Notes: a model not told the origin generated them from the letters alone. Counted from the stretch's first letter, positions 1 to 12,700 are shown. The stretch: 64,000 nucleotides of DNA from Lantana camara (GCA_037501455.1 CM074862.1:60171501-60235500); one strand, 5' to 3'. Numbers and translations: made by a program.

Positions 1-203
1 AAAGCCCAACAAAAGCAATTCAATAGCAATTATACAAGAATCAATTCCATGATCTTACAGGGTTGAATCATACTCAAATTAAATACATAAGGTGAATGCA
101 AAAACGCTTCTAACTTAACTTGACCGACTCAAACTCAACATAACTCCGCCTAGCCCGAACTCCAAAGCCAGACCTACACGCTAAAGTGTTGGGGAGGGAG
201 AGG

Positions 204-250
204 GTCAGTCTCTAGAAGACTGAGTGAGCAGGAGCCATACATATATATAA
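204..250 (-). promoter_or_regulatory. TATA-like box and conserved hairpin, R1 3' LTR
   Basis: On the minus strand CTTATATATATG lies at about 239-250. About 20 bp downstream is a CTCAC initiator-like motif, then a hairpin with arms TCAGTCT/AGACTGA (plus-strand 205-211 and 217-223) and a 5-nt loop. The same arrangement recurs in the other LTR families with different stem sequences. A transcription-start role is inferred. Confidence 0.5.
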
Positions 251-1577
251 GAAACATGCACATGCAAGTCATAAATTCCAAGTAAAGGTTTTATTTAAAG
301 TTAGTTCCCAAAAAGGGCAAGAGAATGACCAAGCAATACTCGGATTTTACGACTGATCATATTAATTCATTACATTCATAAATCATACATAAACATAAGG
401 CTCGGCGAGTGAGCGTGCATCATCTCCAACCAAACTCCGACTGTGTACGACACATATCGTTGATATACTGATTAGGTGATCATGCAATATATATCATAAT
501 ACACACAGGTCATATATCATATCATAAAACATATTCGTTTGGGCAATCCGTGTCCCGTCCTTCCCGCACGGTGCATATCAATCATACATAACATAAACAT
601 ACTCATAAAAATCAGTTCCAACCTTCTTCCTCCGGCGGTGGACGGGTTTGCAAGGCCCGACCACCAAAACATATCAATATGGCTATGAGGTTCATGAGGC
701 CTCAAAGCCCGGTTAGCGTTTCCCCATCAAAAACTCCTTGACGAGGTCCGTTTCGCCGTAACATAATGGAATCAGCACATGGGATCACCGTCGGCCGTTG
801 CCTCCCCGGATAGCCACATGTACTAATTCCTGGGCCCGTGCAATCATAATCATGTCTCGCCAAAACATATCAGTTTATAAGAAACATAACGTAATTCCTA
901 AATCCTTTGAAAAGGGTTTACTCGATTAATATTTACTTGGTACGTTTCCTTTGAAAACCATATATAACTATATTAGGTTTTTGGCCAAAGCTTGTCACAT
1001 AAGGTTGTAGGGTTTTATACATAACTAGAACGAAAGCACCCTCACCTGAACCGTGACGATACAAGGATACGAGTACCAAGTGCCTGAACGATCACGATCT
1101 CTCCACCCTGGAGATAAATTGAACCAAAAACAACAAGACGTGTTCGTGAGACTCGAGACTCCAATGAACCATATAAGACGCACGGCATGCCATGAACATA
1201 ATATGAATGCATAACAGATCATGTTATATCATGAAAATGTTCATGTGCACTATTAAGAAATTTAAAGCACATAATCAAACCATTCGTTCATATATTTCAT
1301 TCAAATACATAAATTCATAAATTCATATTTCATAATTTCATAACATTCATAACGCATATTAATTAATCTAAAATTCCATTTAATAATCATAGCAAGTAAT
1401 ATTCATATTCACAATTAGAAATGGAATAAATAAAGCGTTCAAGCAATAGTCAGTAATTTAGATATGCGGAATAGAAATCAATTAATTCAACAATTGAATT
1501 AAATCAAATAATATTTAAAATATATAATAAATATATATAATATAATAAACATATAATGATTATATAATAAAAATATG

Positions 1578-1585
<8 letters not shown>

Positions 1586-1648
<63 letters not shown>
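1586..1648. repeat. (AT)n microsatellite, long allele
   Basis: An uninterrupted AT dinucleotide run of about 63 bp. The same site in the other LTR of R1 (8640-8660) is only about 21 bp. The two LTRs are normally identical at insertion, so the difference arose later by slippage. Confidence 0.95.
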
Positions 1649-1649
<1 letters not shown>

Positions 1650-1898
1650 GTAATTAGCATGCATGCAAGAGATATAATAAATATATACCTATACACTACC
1701 ATGCATGCACACACTTATATATAGAATATATATTCATGCATGTAAATATTCCATGCACACACAAAGCCAAGCACACACACAGACTTATATATATATAATT
1801 ACACAGCCATCAGCCATGCATACACACGCACACACAGTACATATATATACATATACAGCAGCAACCCAGAAAACGCAGGCAACAGTTCAGAAAAACGG

Positions 1899-2023
1899 GG
1901 TGACATCCCCGTGTCACCACCCAAGCCCAAACCGAGACACCCCCGTGTCTCGGTACAACAACTCAAGCCAAGAATCACACCCCCGTTCTGCGCTGGAAAG
2001 GTAGGAATGACACCCCCGTGTCA
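1899..2023. repeat. Palindrome cluster in R1 3' LTR
   Basis: Three spaced inverted repeats share a C-rich centre: GGTGACA/TGTCACC at 1899-1918, ACCGAGACAC/GTGTCTCGGT around CCCC at 1931-1954, and TGACAC/GTGTCA around CCCC at 2008-2023. Their function is unknown. Similar clusters with other arm sequences occur in R2, R3, R5, L2 and L3. Confidence 0.8.
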
Positions 2024-3639
2024 CCAACCAGTAGCATCCCCTGTTTTGACAACAAAAGACGCAGAAAAAGAGCAGCAACTCCATAGAAGAAATGCAGGCA
2101 AGAAGGCAGCAAAACCAGGCATGAAAAGCTGTAAGAAACTCAGCTAAAACACATTCTACAAGGCCAAGAAATTAACAGCAAAAGCAAGGAGGAAACACAG
2201 CAGTTGACAGCAGAAATTTCAAGCCTAGAACAGAGCAAAGGTTACGGGAAACAGGGCAAGCTGATCTCCAACCATCCCAACAATTTCAGGTCAGTTTAGG
2301 CTATCCAAAACTCAGCAAAACAACACAATTACAACATATATATCAGTTCCATACGAGCTCAACAGTGAACAGCAGTCGTACGTGACATTTCAAGGAAATT
2401 TCTCAAAGTGCCATAATTGATATCTCATTAATACTTCAACCATCAAGAATTCAATGATTATAAATGAAATGAGGATGTCAAAATAATCATTCTCAATCTT
2501 GGAATCAATCAAAACCATTAAGAATCGAATAAGATCAACAAATTGCCCAAAACACATTATTTTCGAAGGCAGTCCAAAATCTCATGAAATCATGCTCAAA
2601 TTTGGGAATGAAAGAATGAAAATGATCAGAAATGAACATATATTACAACCCTAAGCTTACCTTGTTGATTGGATGAAGATTGGATAAGATTTGAGCTCCA
2701 AAATCTCTAAGGAAGGCTAGGTTACGGGACTGAGCTAAAAAGCAGTAACTTTGGCTAATATTTGGGGATTGTGTGAGGGTTGGTTTGGTTAGGGCATGAT
2801 ATATCCTGTTAGGTGGTTGAGTTAGGGATCATTAAAATCAAACCATGGTTAATTTGGTTAAAGTTTGGGTGAGATATGGCTATTTTTGTTCAGCAAGGTC
2901 AGTTTGGTCGCCGTTTCGTTTTTCGGTTGACTTTCGGAGGTTCAAATGTCTTTGAAAAAATATAAGGCTAAGTTTGCTAAACTCGAATTTTCGTTACGAG
3001 TTCATCGGAGTTGACGGAACTCGAATCCAAGTTCCCGAGCTCAAGATATTAAATTCGGAACCAAGGGTACGCTAAGTGCTCGTTAGCCCCCGATTTGGTT
3101 CCTCGATTCAAATTAAATTCGTTAACATATCAAATAAATTCGAAAACATAAACCGAGCATATAAGCATGTTCATAACACATATATTTACGACATACTACA
3201 ATTTCATGGCATTTCGATATCATTTCATACAAGAACGATGCACAAAATAATCAATCATGCACATTTCATAAAATTCCATGCATAAACATTTAAATTAAAT
3301 GCATTAATTCTAAAATCAAATAAAAATTAAAGTCAACGTAAATAAAAATATATTAATATGGTTAAGCATGATTAATTAACATAATACATAATTAGCAACA
3401 TAATTAACATTAATCATTAAATTAGTAATAATTTAAGATAATTATTTAAAATAACGTAGTATGTATAAATAATATTAATTTGAAATAAAATATAATAAAA
3501 TAAAATAATAACGATTTATAATAAAATTAAATATGAAACACGTAAAAACAATTAATCACATAATTAAATAATTAAATTGCGCAATTTAGAAACAAATATG
3601 ACATATTAATATAAATGAAAAAAAAACCGGGGCGTTACA

Positions 3640-3653
3640 GTCTCTCCCCCTTA
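3640..3653 (-). other. R1 polypurine tract
   Basis: On the minus strand TAAGGGGGAGAGAC directly precedes the TGTAACGCC start of the 3' LTR. This is the expected position and composition of the primer for plus-strand DNA synthesis. Confidence 0.8.
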
Positions 3654-3698
3654 AAAAGACTCCGTCCTCGGATTCACTGCACGCTTAAAACCACCACT

Positions 3699-3857
3699 GA
3701 GAGATTCCCCGTCTCTCGCAAGCAACAAGGAGAGAGCCCCGTCTCTCGAGCAACAATGAGAGAACCCCGTCTCTCGCAGGCAAAGAGAGTACCCCGTCTC
3801 TCAAACAAAATAAGAGAATCCCCGTCTCTTAGAAACAACGAGAGCACCCCGTCTCTC
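3699..3857. repeat. Six-copy palindromic minisatellite beside the R1 polypurine tract
   Basis: Six copies of AGAGA-(1-2 nt)-CCCCG-TCTCT, spaced about 25-30 bp, lie in the internal region just upstream (minus strand) of the polypurine tract. Each is an inverted repeat around CCCCG, the same kind of centre as the LTR palindromes of R1. I see no coding sense in the stretch. Confidence 0.85.
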
Positions 3858-6804
3858 AAACAAAAATAAATAAATCAAGGAAGTCTCTGATACTCCCAAG
3901 CAACACACGCAAAACCAAATTCAAAATCACACAAGCCACCCCAAGGCAAGTAACAGATATCATCCACGTTAATCATCACTTACTTCACGTAGTTTAACTT
4001 GATAAGAAAACAAAACACATAACAAAGAAATTATTAAATTGAATTTGCATGAATGTATGCTTCATGAATGCTATAAGTACCGTTCACCGTAGTCATGAAG
4101 TTTTAAAATTGTGAGTTGTCGTTGTCCAGTGTATGATCTGTCCCGAAGATAGATTCAGTGCTCAGTTTGTCTTTAACCTCTTCAGGATACCCCGATGAAA
4201 CAATTGATGAATCCTTCAGGGATTATACTTCTTAGATCCCTTCTGCCTGGTACTGCTTCCAGTCTCCATCATTTCTCTTAATCCTCATTCAACCAACTCT
4301 TTTTAATTAACCGAGCTTGACCTCCCGAATACCCTTAGACCATCCGTCTCGAAGTTAGGTCCATAACTACTATCTTACCCATATCGGAGTTTAAAATACC
4401 TCGAGAATAACTACCCCTGACACCCTTGACGATTCAATCCCTACCTTGAGGTATTTGTCATTATGATCTACCTTAACACGAACCCTTTTCCATCTTCCGT
4501 TCATGTTATCCATTCATTCCCTTTAACCCCTTAAGGTTATATTCGGCATCTGGCCCCACATTTCTTGAATCGAAGATAGAATGTTCTTGATGATTCTTAA
4601 AGTTTGATGTAAATCCTCCAATGATCATCTTTTCCGGTTTGGTTTCTTCTTAAATTTCCTTCTGAATTATCGTGGAAATAACCAAAGACTTGATAATATT
4701 GTCATTATTGAACCCCCTTTTTCCTCTATTGGATTACTCTTGATTGCCATCCTTCCATTCTATGCTAGCTTGATTCGACTCTCTCTCTCCTGTCAATTCT
4801 GACTTAGGGTTCACAGAAGCTCCCTTATAATTCTGTTATCCCCAGATCCATATTCTATACATAGGAATATTATCCAAGCCATTTCCGTTATACCTAGTGA
4901 GGGACTCCAACCCGAATTTAGTAACTTAGTTCCCCTCTTAACAACTTAACCATTCAAGCCGCCTTAGTTATCTCTGATCATCACTAATAGGACTTCCAGA
5001 TCTTCCTTAATTTGCAATTTCGTTATTCCCACTAAAATATTTCTTCGAGCACCCCTTCAAACGTCCAATTTGTTCCTCGGTCATACTCTCCCCCTTAAAT
5101 TTTCTATTATCACATGTTGAACTCCATTAGGGAGGATTTTGGTCAAAGGTCAACCCCAAGGTTTTGCATTTCAACTTCCCTTCTAATTCGCTTAATGTCC
5201 TAAACCCCTTTTCTATTCTCGTCCGATCCAACACCCCGCAATCCACTCTAACCTTGCTTCTTCCTTATGAATTCCCGTTTCCATTAACCTATCCCTTACT
5301 TGAAATTCTTTGTTTCCCCGAAGTCATCTTCATCGAATTCGAGGGTGGCTTGGCTAAGTAATACTTGATAGGTGCGGTGAATGAGTTTCCTATCAAATAA
5401 ACACTAAAATGCATGTCGGGTAAGGATGATGAGACACACGGCACATTTGCAACGAAGTAAGAGGCCACATTACATCAATGAAATCAAACAGAAATGAGCG
5501 AATAAACATAAGGCTAGAAAATAAATAATTAGTGTGAGGTATGATGCACGTGCTATGAATGTTTTGGAACCTGTCACCAATGTGGTAAGTTGTTAACTCG
5601 GGAGCTTTTCCTCCAAATCTCGGAGTTACTTTGACTTGCTGATTATTCCTTGGCTTTTCCCACGGTCTTCAAGACTTCGAAGAATTCTTGTATATCAGCA
5701 TGTACCTTCCACCATCCAGAGTTGACATTTCACGATCCCTAATTTCTTCTACATCCCCTTGAGTTAGTATCTGAATTTCTCCCGAGAATCATCCTTCAAC
5801 CTTGTTCAAATTCTCTTGCGAAAATGAACTCCAAATGTCATTTTGAACCCTACTTCTCCCCATCACCATGATCAAGACTCCCATGCTTATCCTTTATGAG
5901 TTTAATCCACCTCCAATTGCTTATAGTCGTGCACAGGATTCCCTTGCAAAGAGTTTATCCTCGAGAATAATTCTTCAACCAGTCCTTGCCTGTCTTCATA
6001 GTTCCCATTTGTTGCTCCATATCTTCTAATTCAACTTCACAACATAACGATTCAATTTGGATTTGGAAAAACAACTCAAATCCCGTCCTCAATATCGCCA
6101 CCTTCCCTAAATTTGTATTCACAGAATCACTTACCTCTCTCTACTCCCTTCTAGACTCGTTCCTATCTTAGTAACAATCCAGAGCACCCAAATTTAAACC
6201 CTTCATGATCTTCACCTCCAAAATCTCGATTTCTAATTTCCAGGTTTATTTAGCAGCCCTTCTTTGACAACTCTTGGTGCTTAATTTCCATCGAACTGAT
6301 TTTACCTTGACTCCTCCCAGTCCGCGGTACCTCTTCAATGGTCCCAACCCTGAACCAAAATACCTTCAAGGTTCATTTACTTCATTCCTTAGGTTGAGCA
6401 ATCCCCTGGATCCAAGTGAAGCACTCTAAGTCGTGGATTCACATAAATTGATCTTCTGAGTTACGACCATCCCGTGATTAACTCCTATCCTCCATGCCTC
6501 CGAAAGAATTGTAATAGATTGTTGTGATCATAGAACTTCGCCGTGGTTTGATATTATCTTTATAACCTGGAAATCATAACTCATTTCGATAATATATGCA
6601 TGCGATTAGTGCATGCTCATGGCAGGTATTCAGTACAAAAGGCAAGAATCCATATAAAATGCAACAACTAATTCAACAAAATTCTTAAGGAAAACCAAAT
6701 TCCATGTTCCAGATCGATGCAATGCACACAATATCACATAGTCCCTATGTCGTTCGACTTAGACTGACTCCAACACGACTCGAGAACACCGGTTTTGCAA
6801 CCGG
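3858..6804 (-). other. R1 internal region without recognisable gag or pol
   Basis: About 2.9 kb, pyrimidine-rich on the plus strand and full of stops. It contains no zinc knuckle, no FIDD reverse-transcriptase box and no integrase motifs. Several blocks are clearly related to the R6 internal region (58438-60993). One is the block ending in CATGTCGGG near 5390-5420, matching 59550-59590. Another is the CCTGTCACC...TGGTAAG block near 5572-5590, matching 59730-59752. A minus-strand stretch near 5305-5345 reads as an acidic peptide with DEDDFG, matched by EEEDFGG in R6. It may be a very old, decayed coding region or conserved non-coding sequence. Confidence 0.6.
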
Positions 6805-6816
6805 GCTCTGATACCA
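6805..6816 (-). other. R1 primer-binding site (initiator tRNA-Met)
   Basis: Minus-strand TGGTATCAGAGC lies 8 bases after the end of the 5' LTR. It is the standard 12-nt complement of the 3' end of plant initiator methionine tRNA. Confidence 0.9.
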
Positions 6817-6824
6817 CTTAAGGA

Positions 6825-9800
6825 CGTAGCACCCCGCACTATGGCTCAACACGAGCAACGAAACGGTAAATCCGCACCCGTATCAAACCATAGCGAACGG
6901 GAGACAAACATAAAACCCTCCTAAGCTAGGCGGAACTTAGACCCTGCAATAACAATCAATCAACAAAATATAATGCCTTGGAAAAAAACTAAAAGTCAAA
7001 TATACAAACTATAAGCAGACTTGGGCTCTTTAGGCCTCTTTTAAACTCATAAACAAAGCCCAACAAAAGCAGTTCAATAGCAATTATACAAGAATCAATT
7101 CCATGATCTTACAGGGTTGAATCATACTCAAATTAAATACATAAGGTGAATGCAAAGACGCTTCTAACTTAACTTGACCAACTAAAACTCAACATAACTC
7201 CGCCTAGCCCGAACTCCAAAGCCAGACCTGCACGCTAATGTGTTGGGGAGGGAGAGGGTCGGTCTCTAGAAGACTGAGTGAGCAGGAGCGATACATATAT
7301 ATAAGAAACATGCACATGCAAGTCATAAATTCCGAGTAAAGGTTTTATTTAAAGTTAGTTCCCAAAAAGGGTAAGAGAATGACCAAGCAATACTTGGATT
7401 TTACGACTGATCATATTAATTCATTACATTCATAAATCATACATAAACATAATGCTCGGCGAGTGAGCGTGCATCATCTCCAACCAAACTCCGACTGTGT
7501 ACGACACATATCATTGATATACTGATTAGGTGATCATGCAATATATATCATAATACACACAAGTCATATATCATATCATAAAACATATTCGTTTGGGCAA
7601 TCCGTGTCCCGGCCTTCCCGCACGGTGCATATCAATCATACATAACATAAACATACTCATAAAAATCAGTTCCAACCTTCTTCCTCCGGTGGTGGACGGG
7701 TTTGCAAGGCCCGACCACCAAAACATATCAATATGGCTATGAGGTTCATGAGGCCTCAAAGCCCGGTTAGCGTTTCCCCATCAAAAACTCCTTGACGAGG
7801 TCTGTTTCGCCGTAACATAATGAAATCAGCACATGGGATCACCGTCGGCCGTTGCCTCCCCGGATAGCCACATGTACTAATTCCTGGGCCCGTGCAATCA
7901 TAATCATGTCTCGCCAAAACATATCAGTTCATAAGAAACATAACATAATTCCTAAGTCCTTTGAAAAGGGTTTACTCGATTAATATTTACTTGGTACGTT
8001 TCCTTTGAAAGCCATATATAACTATATTAGGTTTTTGGCCAAAGCTTGTCACATAAGGTTGTAGGGTTTTATACATAACTAGAACGAAAACACCCTCACC
8101 TGAACCGTGACGATACAAGGATACGAGTACCAAGTGCCTGAACGATCAAGATCTCTCCACCCTGGAGATAAACTGAACCAAAAACAACAAGACGTGTTCG
8201 TGAGACTCGAGACTCCAATGAACCATATAAGACGCACGTCATGCCATGAACATAATATGAATGCATAACAGATCATGTTATATCATGAAAATGTTCATGT
8301 GCACTATTAAGAAATTTAAAGCACATAATCAAACCATTCGTTCATATATTTCATTCAAATACATAAATTCATAAATTCATATTTCATAATTTCATAACAT
8401 TCATAACGCATATTAATTAATCTAAAATTCCATTTAATAATCATAGCAAGTAATATTCACATTCACAATTAGAAATGGAATAAATAAAGCGTTCAAGCAA
8501 TAGTCAGTAATTTAGATATGCGAAATAGAAATCAATTAATTCAACAATTGAATTAAATCAAATAATATTTAAAATATATGATAAATATATATAATATAAT
8601 AAACATATAATGATTATATAATAAAAATATGTATATATAATATATATATATATATATATACGTAATTAGCATGCATGCAAGAGATATAATACGTATATAT
8701 ACCTATACACTACCATGCATGCACACACTTATATATAGAATATATATTCATGCATGTAAACATTCCATGCACACACAAAGCCAAGCACACACACAGACTT
8801 ATATATATATAATTACACAGCCATCAGCCATGCATACACACAGTACATATATATACATATACAGCAGCAACCCAGAAAACGCAGGCAACAGTTTAGAAAC
8901 ACGGGGTGACACTCCCATGTCACCACCCAAGCCCAAACCGAGACACCTCCGTGTCTCGGTACAGCAACTCAAGCCAAGAATCGTACCCCCGTTCTGCGCT
9001 GGAAAGGCAGGAACGACACCCCCGTGTCGCCAACCAGTAGCATCCCCTGTTTTGACAGCAAAAGACGCAGAAAAAGAGCAGCAACTCCACGCAAGAAATG
9101 CAGGCAAGAAGGCAGCAAAACCAGGCATGAAAAGCTGTAAGAAACTCAGCTAAAACACATGCTACAAGGCCAAGAAATTAACAGCAAAAGCAAGGAGGAA
9201 ACACAGCAGTTGACAGCAGAAATTTCAAGCCAAGAACAGAGCAAAGGTTACGGGAAACAGGGCAAGCTGAACTCCAACCATCCCAACAATTTCAGGTCAG
9301 TTTAGGCTATCCAAAACTCAGCAAAACAACACAATTACAACATATATATCAGTTCCAAACGAGCTCAACCGTGAACAGCAGTAGTACGTGACATTTCAAG
9401 GAAATTTCTGAAAGTGCCATAATTGATATCTCATTAATACTTCAACCATCAAGAATTCAATGATAATAAATGAAATGAGGATGTCAAAATAATCATTCTC
9501 AATCTTGGAATCAATCAAAACCATTAAGAATTGAATAAGATCAACAAATTGCCCAAAACACATTATTTTCGAAGGCAGTCCAAAATCTCATGAAATCATG
9601 CTCAAATTTGGGAATGAAAGAATGAAAATGATCAGAAATGAACATATATTACAACCCTAAGCTTACCTTGTTGATTGGATGAAGATTGGATAAGATTTGA
9701 GCTCCAAAATCTCTAAGGAAGGCTAGGTTACGGGACTGAGCTAAAAAGCAGTAACTTTGGCTGATATTTGGGGATTGTGTGAGGGTTGGTTTGGTTAGGG

Positions 9801-10645
9801 CATGATATATCCTGTTAGGTGGTTGAGTTAGGGATCATTAAAATCAAACCATGGTTAATTTGGTTAAAGTTTGGGTGAGATATGGCTATTTTTGTTCAGC
9901 AAGGTCAGTTTGGTCGCCGTTTCATTTTTCGGTTCAATTTCGGAGGTTCAAATGTCTTTGAAAAAATATAAGGCTAAGTTTGCTAAACTTGAATTTTCGT
10001 TACGAGTTCAGCGGAGTTGACGGAACTTGAATCCGAGTTCCCGAGCTCAATATATTAAATTCGGAACCAAGGGTACGCTAAGTGCTCGTTAGCCCCCGAT
10101 TTGGTTCCTCGATTCAAATTAAATTCGTTAACATATCAAATAAATTCGAAAACATAAACCGAGCATATAAGCATGTTCATAACACATATATTTACGACAT
10201 ACTACAATTTCATGGCATTTCGATATCATTTCATACAAGAACGATGCACAAAATAATCAATCATGCACATTTCATAAAATTCCATGCATAAACATTTAAA
10301 TTAAATGCATTAATTCTAAAATCAAATAAAAATTAAAGTCAACGTAAATAAAAATATATTAATATGGTTAAGCATGATTAATTAACATAATACATAATTA
10401 GCAACATAATTAACATTAATCATTAAATTAGTAATAATTTAAGATAATTATTTAAAATAACGTAGTATGTATAAATAATATTAATTTGAAATAAAATATA
10501 ATAAAATAAAATAATAACGATTTATAATAAAATTAAATATGAAACACGTAAAAACAATTAATCACATAATTAAATAATTAAATTGTGCAATTTAGAAACA
10601 AATATGACATATTAATGTAAATGAAAAAAAAACCGGGGCGTTACA
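6825..10645 (-). repeat. R1 5' LTR (3.8 kb)
   Basis: On the minus strand it runs from TGTAACGCCCCGG (10645) to GGGTGCTACG (6825). The last base appears changed from the CTACA seen in R2 and R3. It carries a donor-like AAGGTAAGC (boundary 9666/9667), a short (AT)n tract (8640-8660), a palindrome cluster (8905-9029) and a hairpin (7259-7277) in which one stem pair is disrupted relative to the 3' LTR. Open frames inside, including one of 160 codons at 8671-9153, are not conserved between the two LTRs. Confidence 0.92.
8905..9029. repeat. Palindrome cluster in R1 5' LTR
   Basis: The same three inverted repeats as at 1899-2023. Loops differ (CTCCCA for TCCCCG; CTCC for CCCC) while the arms of the first two are unchanged. 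The third has CGACAC/GTGTCG (9014-9029) where the other LTR has TGACAC/GTGTCA, so both arms changed in step. Two CpG-to-TpG/CpA decays on opposite strands of the other copy would explain this. Confidence 0.8.
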
Positions 10646-11363
10646 ATATGTTTGCGCGTGTGATAGCATTCATGAAAATGTTTTATAACGTGCATTCTTT
10701 TACAGCATCAGATTTAAAGAGTTTTATCAATCGAACTTGTTTCGAGTTCTTCTTTAAAGCATTGCATTTGACAGTTTTGAATTACACTTCAAATTCTTTA
10801 TCACTCAGTACTTTCTTTTAAGTATTCCCTCACTTAGTCCTTTTGACTAATACCTCTCCCGTTTTCTTGCCTCGTGGTTTCAGGTCTTGCAGCCGCAGTC
10901 TAGAGGTATCTTGAAGCTCTAGATTGTCATTTTGTTTCAGTCAGGACTTAGTATTACTTTCTTTTGTGTCCTGAATATGTTTTATGGCTGCATTACTTTA
11001 TGTTTCGAAATACTTGAGTATCTTTGTTATACTCTTTCTCCTACTCTGTTACCGATATTTTGAACTCTGTTGTATCGGTATTTATATGTGAAAATGTTAC
11101 ATGTTCTGATATGCCGAGTCTCTCTTACACGATCGATATGTTCTTGCTTGTTACATGCCATCACGCACATGTTTTGAAAAGTTTTAAAATACTCTGATTT
11201 TCCGCTGCATAGCCACATCGTTATACATGTATAGTTCTGAGATAGACAGTCGTTCGCTAGAGTATTTCTTGAGTGATGTCTCACACCATTACGTGAGAGG
11301 TGCTTCAGTGCGGGGGTTGAGACGCTGCTCTCCTCTTCTTCCAGTACGGGTGGGGGCGTTACA
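10646..11363 (+). repeat. L1: 3' part of a gypsy-type LTR
   Basis: R1 abuts it on the left; the rest of this LTR must lie beyond R1, outside the window. It ends GGGGGCGTTACA at 11363, the mirror of the usual LTR start TGTAACGCCCC. It contains CCCTCAC followed by a hairpin TTAGTC-CTTTT-GACTAA (10834-10850), a pyrimidine tract and TTTCAG. It carries no coding region. If it inserted into L2, its right target copy would be CAAAA (11364-11368). Confidence 0.65.
10834..10850 (+). promoter_or_regulatory. Conserved LTR hairpin, L1
   Basis: Arms TTAGTC/GACTAA with loop CTTTT, directly after CCCTCAC. The stem differs from the TCAGTC/GACTGA version in R1-R3 but pairs perfectly. No clear TATA box was seen upstream. 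Confidence 0.5.
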
Positions 11364-12700
11364 CAAAACGAGCACTTCATGCCTAAAATGAACAACCATT
11401 GACTTTTCTTAAGCTACGGACCTATACTAACACATCTAAACCCCTAACCTAAGACCTAAGCCCTCTTGATACAATTATCTCTCTCTCCCTACCTCAGACA
11501 CATGAACCAAACCCCCCAAAAACAAGAAAATACTCAGCCAAGAAGAAATAGAAAGAAGAAGGAAGAAGAAGGAATAACCACTATTCAAACTTGTGAGATC
11601 TGAGCTCATCTCACCCTCAATCCTTCTCCAAATTGAAAGGTAAGCCCATAATTGATATGTATGTCTCCTCGTGGTCATTTTAAGTTAGGATTTGCATGGT
11701 TTCACCAAGTGTTGGGCATAGTTTGATAGATATAGTGAATAGCAAGGGTTTATGAACATGTAGAGATGTGGTCTTGTTTTCTTGCAATTTCTTAGAGTTT
11801 CTTGAGTGATATTTGATCCTAAGACATGCTTTTACACTTAAATGAACTTATATTACCTGGGGGTTGAGGATTCATTGAGTTTCCTTTAATGAATTTGGTT
11901 GGATATGGAAGAATATGAACTTGATCTCATCTCTTGCATATGTTTCATGTTGCAGGTTGGTTTTAACTTGTTTCATGGCACGAAATGCATGAATTCTTAT
12001 TACCCTAATTTACCATTATCTGTTAAATTGATGTTAGTATGGTTTTCTTGGAGTTTTTGAGGTGTTTGAGGGTTGAAATTGGAAGAACTCCAGCCTAGCC
12101 TTTCCTAACGCCCTTAGGGCTTTTGTGCGGTTTTGGTATGTAACGGCCGTTAGCTGCTCCTGGGAGCTCCTGTACTCACTAACAGCCATTATTGGCTTTA
12201 GAAAGGGAGGGGACTAATGGCCGTTAGTCCCCCAGGACCTTTGGATTCGTGTTTTGTTCGCTTATTTTCCCGTTTTAGTCGTTTCCCTCCCCGATCTTGA
12301 TCCTAATGTGATATGTACTTGTGTATATGTATGAATTGCTAGGAAATGAGTTGTAATTACTTGATTTTGATATGTTCCATGTATGACTAATGTGCTAGGT
12401 GCGTTGGATTCAAATTTCGGAGTGTTTTGATATGGTTTAATCGATCTTCGAATGTGCATACCTTAAGTGATACCTTATGAAGAGCTATGTGCTTTCCTTG
12501 TATTGTTTGTTGCTTAGGTGATTCCTTTTTCCTTCAAGCTCACTTTATGATATAAATTGATAAATGTATGACATGTTATAATGTATTTGTTAATTGAATT
12601 GATATGATTATAGAAGATATGAAATGAACGAACATGATGCCTCCATGTATTGAATGAACTTGAATGGATTACTTGATTACATGGCTCCCTAATTTGCACT
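11364..12700 (+). repeat. L2: left fragment of a gypsy-type LTR
   Basis: An LTR segment lacking its TG start, cut on the left by L1 and on the right by L3. A CT-rich then purine-rich leader (about 11478-11575) is followed by AAAGGTAAGC (boundary 11639/11640), the splice-donor-like site seen in the other LTRs. Palindromes TAACGGCCGTTA (12141-12152) and GGACTAA/TTAGTCC around TGGCCG (12211-12230) mark its palindrome cluster. No gene was recognised. Confidence 0.6.
12141..12230. repeat. Palindrome cluster in L2
   Basis: A perfect 12-bp palindrome TAACGGCCGTTA (12141-12152), a decayed copy near 12180-12194, and GGACTAATGGCCGTTAGTCC (12211-12230). The arms are specific to this LTR family. Confidence 0.75.

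Larger units (their letters stand above)
1..3639 (-). repeat. R1 3' LTR (partial)
   Basis: Read on the minus strand it begins TGTAACGCCCCGG at 3639 and matches 7055-10645 almost throughout. The main length difference is the (AT)n tract. Inside are a splice-donor-like site (2660/2661), a palindrome cluster (1899-2023), a TATA-like box (about 240-250) and a hairpin (204-223). Short open frames in it change or break between the two LTR copies, so none is treated as a gene. Confidence 0.9.
1..10645 (-). mobile_element. R1: non-autonomous Ty3/gypsy-type LTR retrotransposon, left tip outside window
   Basis: Two long direct repeats (1-3639 and 6825-10645) flank a 3.2 kb internal region. On the minus strand the order is 5' LTR, primer site (6805-6816), internal region, polypurine tract (3640-3653), 3' LTR. 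Base 1 corresponds to 7055, so about 230 bp of the 3' LTR lie left of the window. No gag, protease, reverse transcriptase or integrase motif is visible in any frame, so it resembles a large retrotransposon derivative that depended on proteins made elsewhere. The 5 bp on its right are ATATG; the matching target copy on the left cannot be seen. It sits against LTR fragment L1. Confidence 0.88.

Noticed and set aside
8671..9153. 160-codon open frame in the R1 5' LTR
   Set aside because: Repeat-rich (His/Thr, then palindrome-derived). The 3' LTR copy is interrupted and reads differently; no domain is recognisable.
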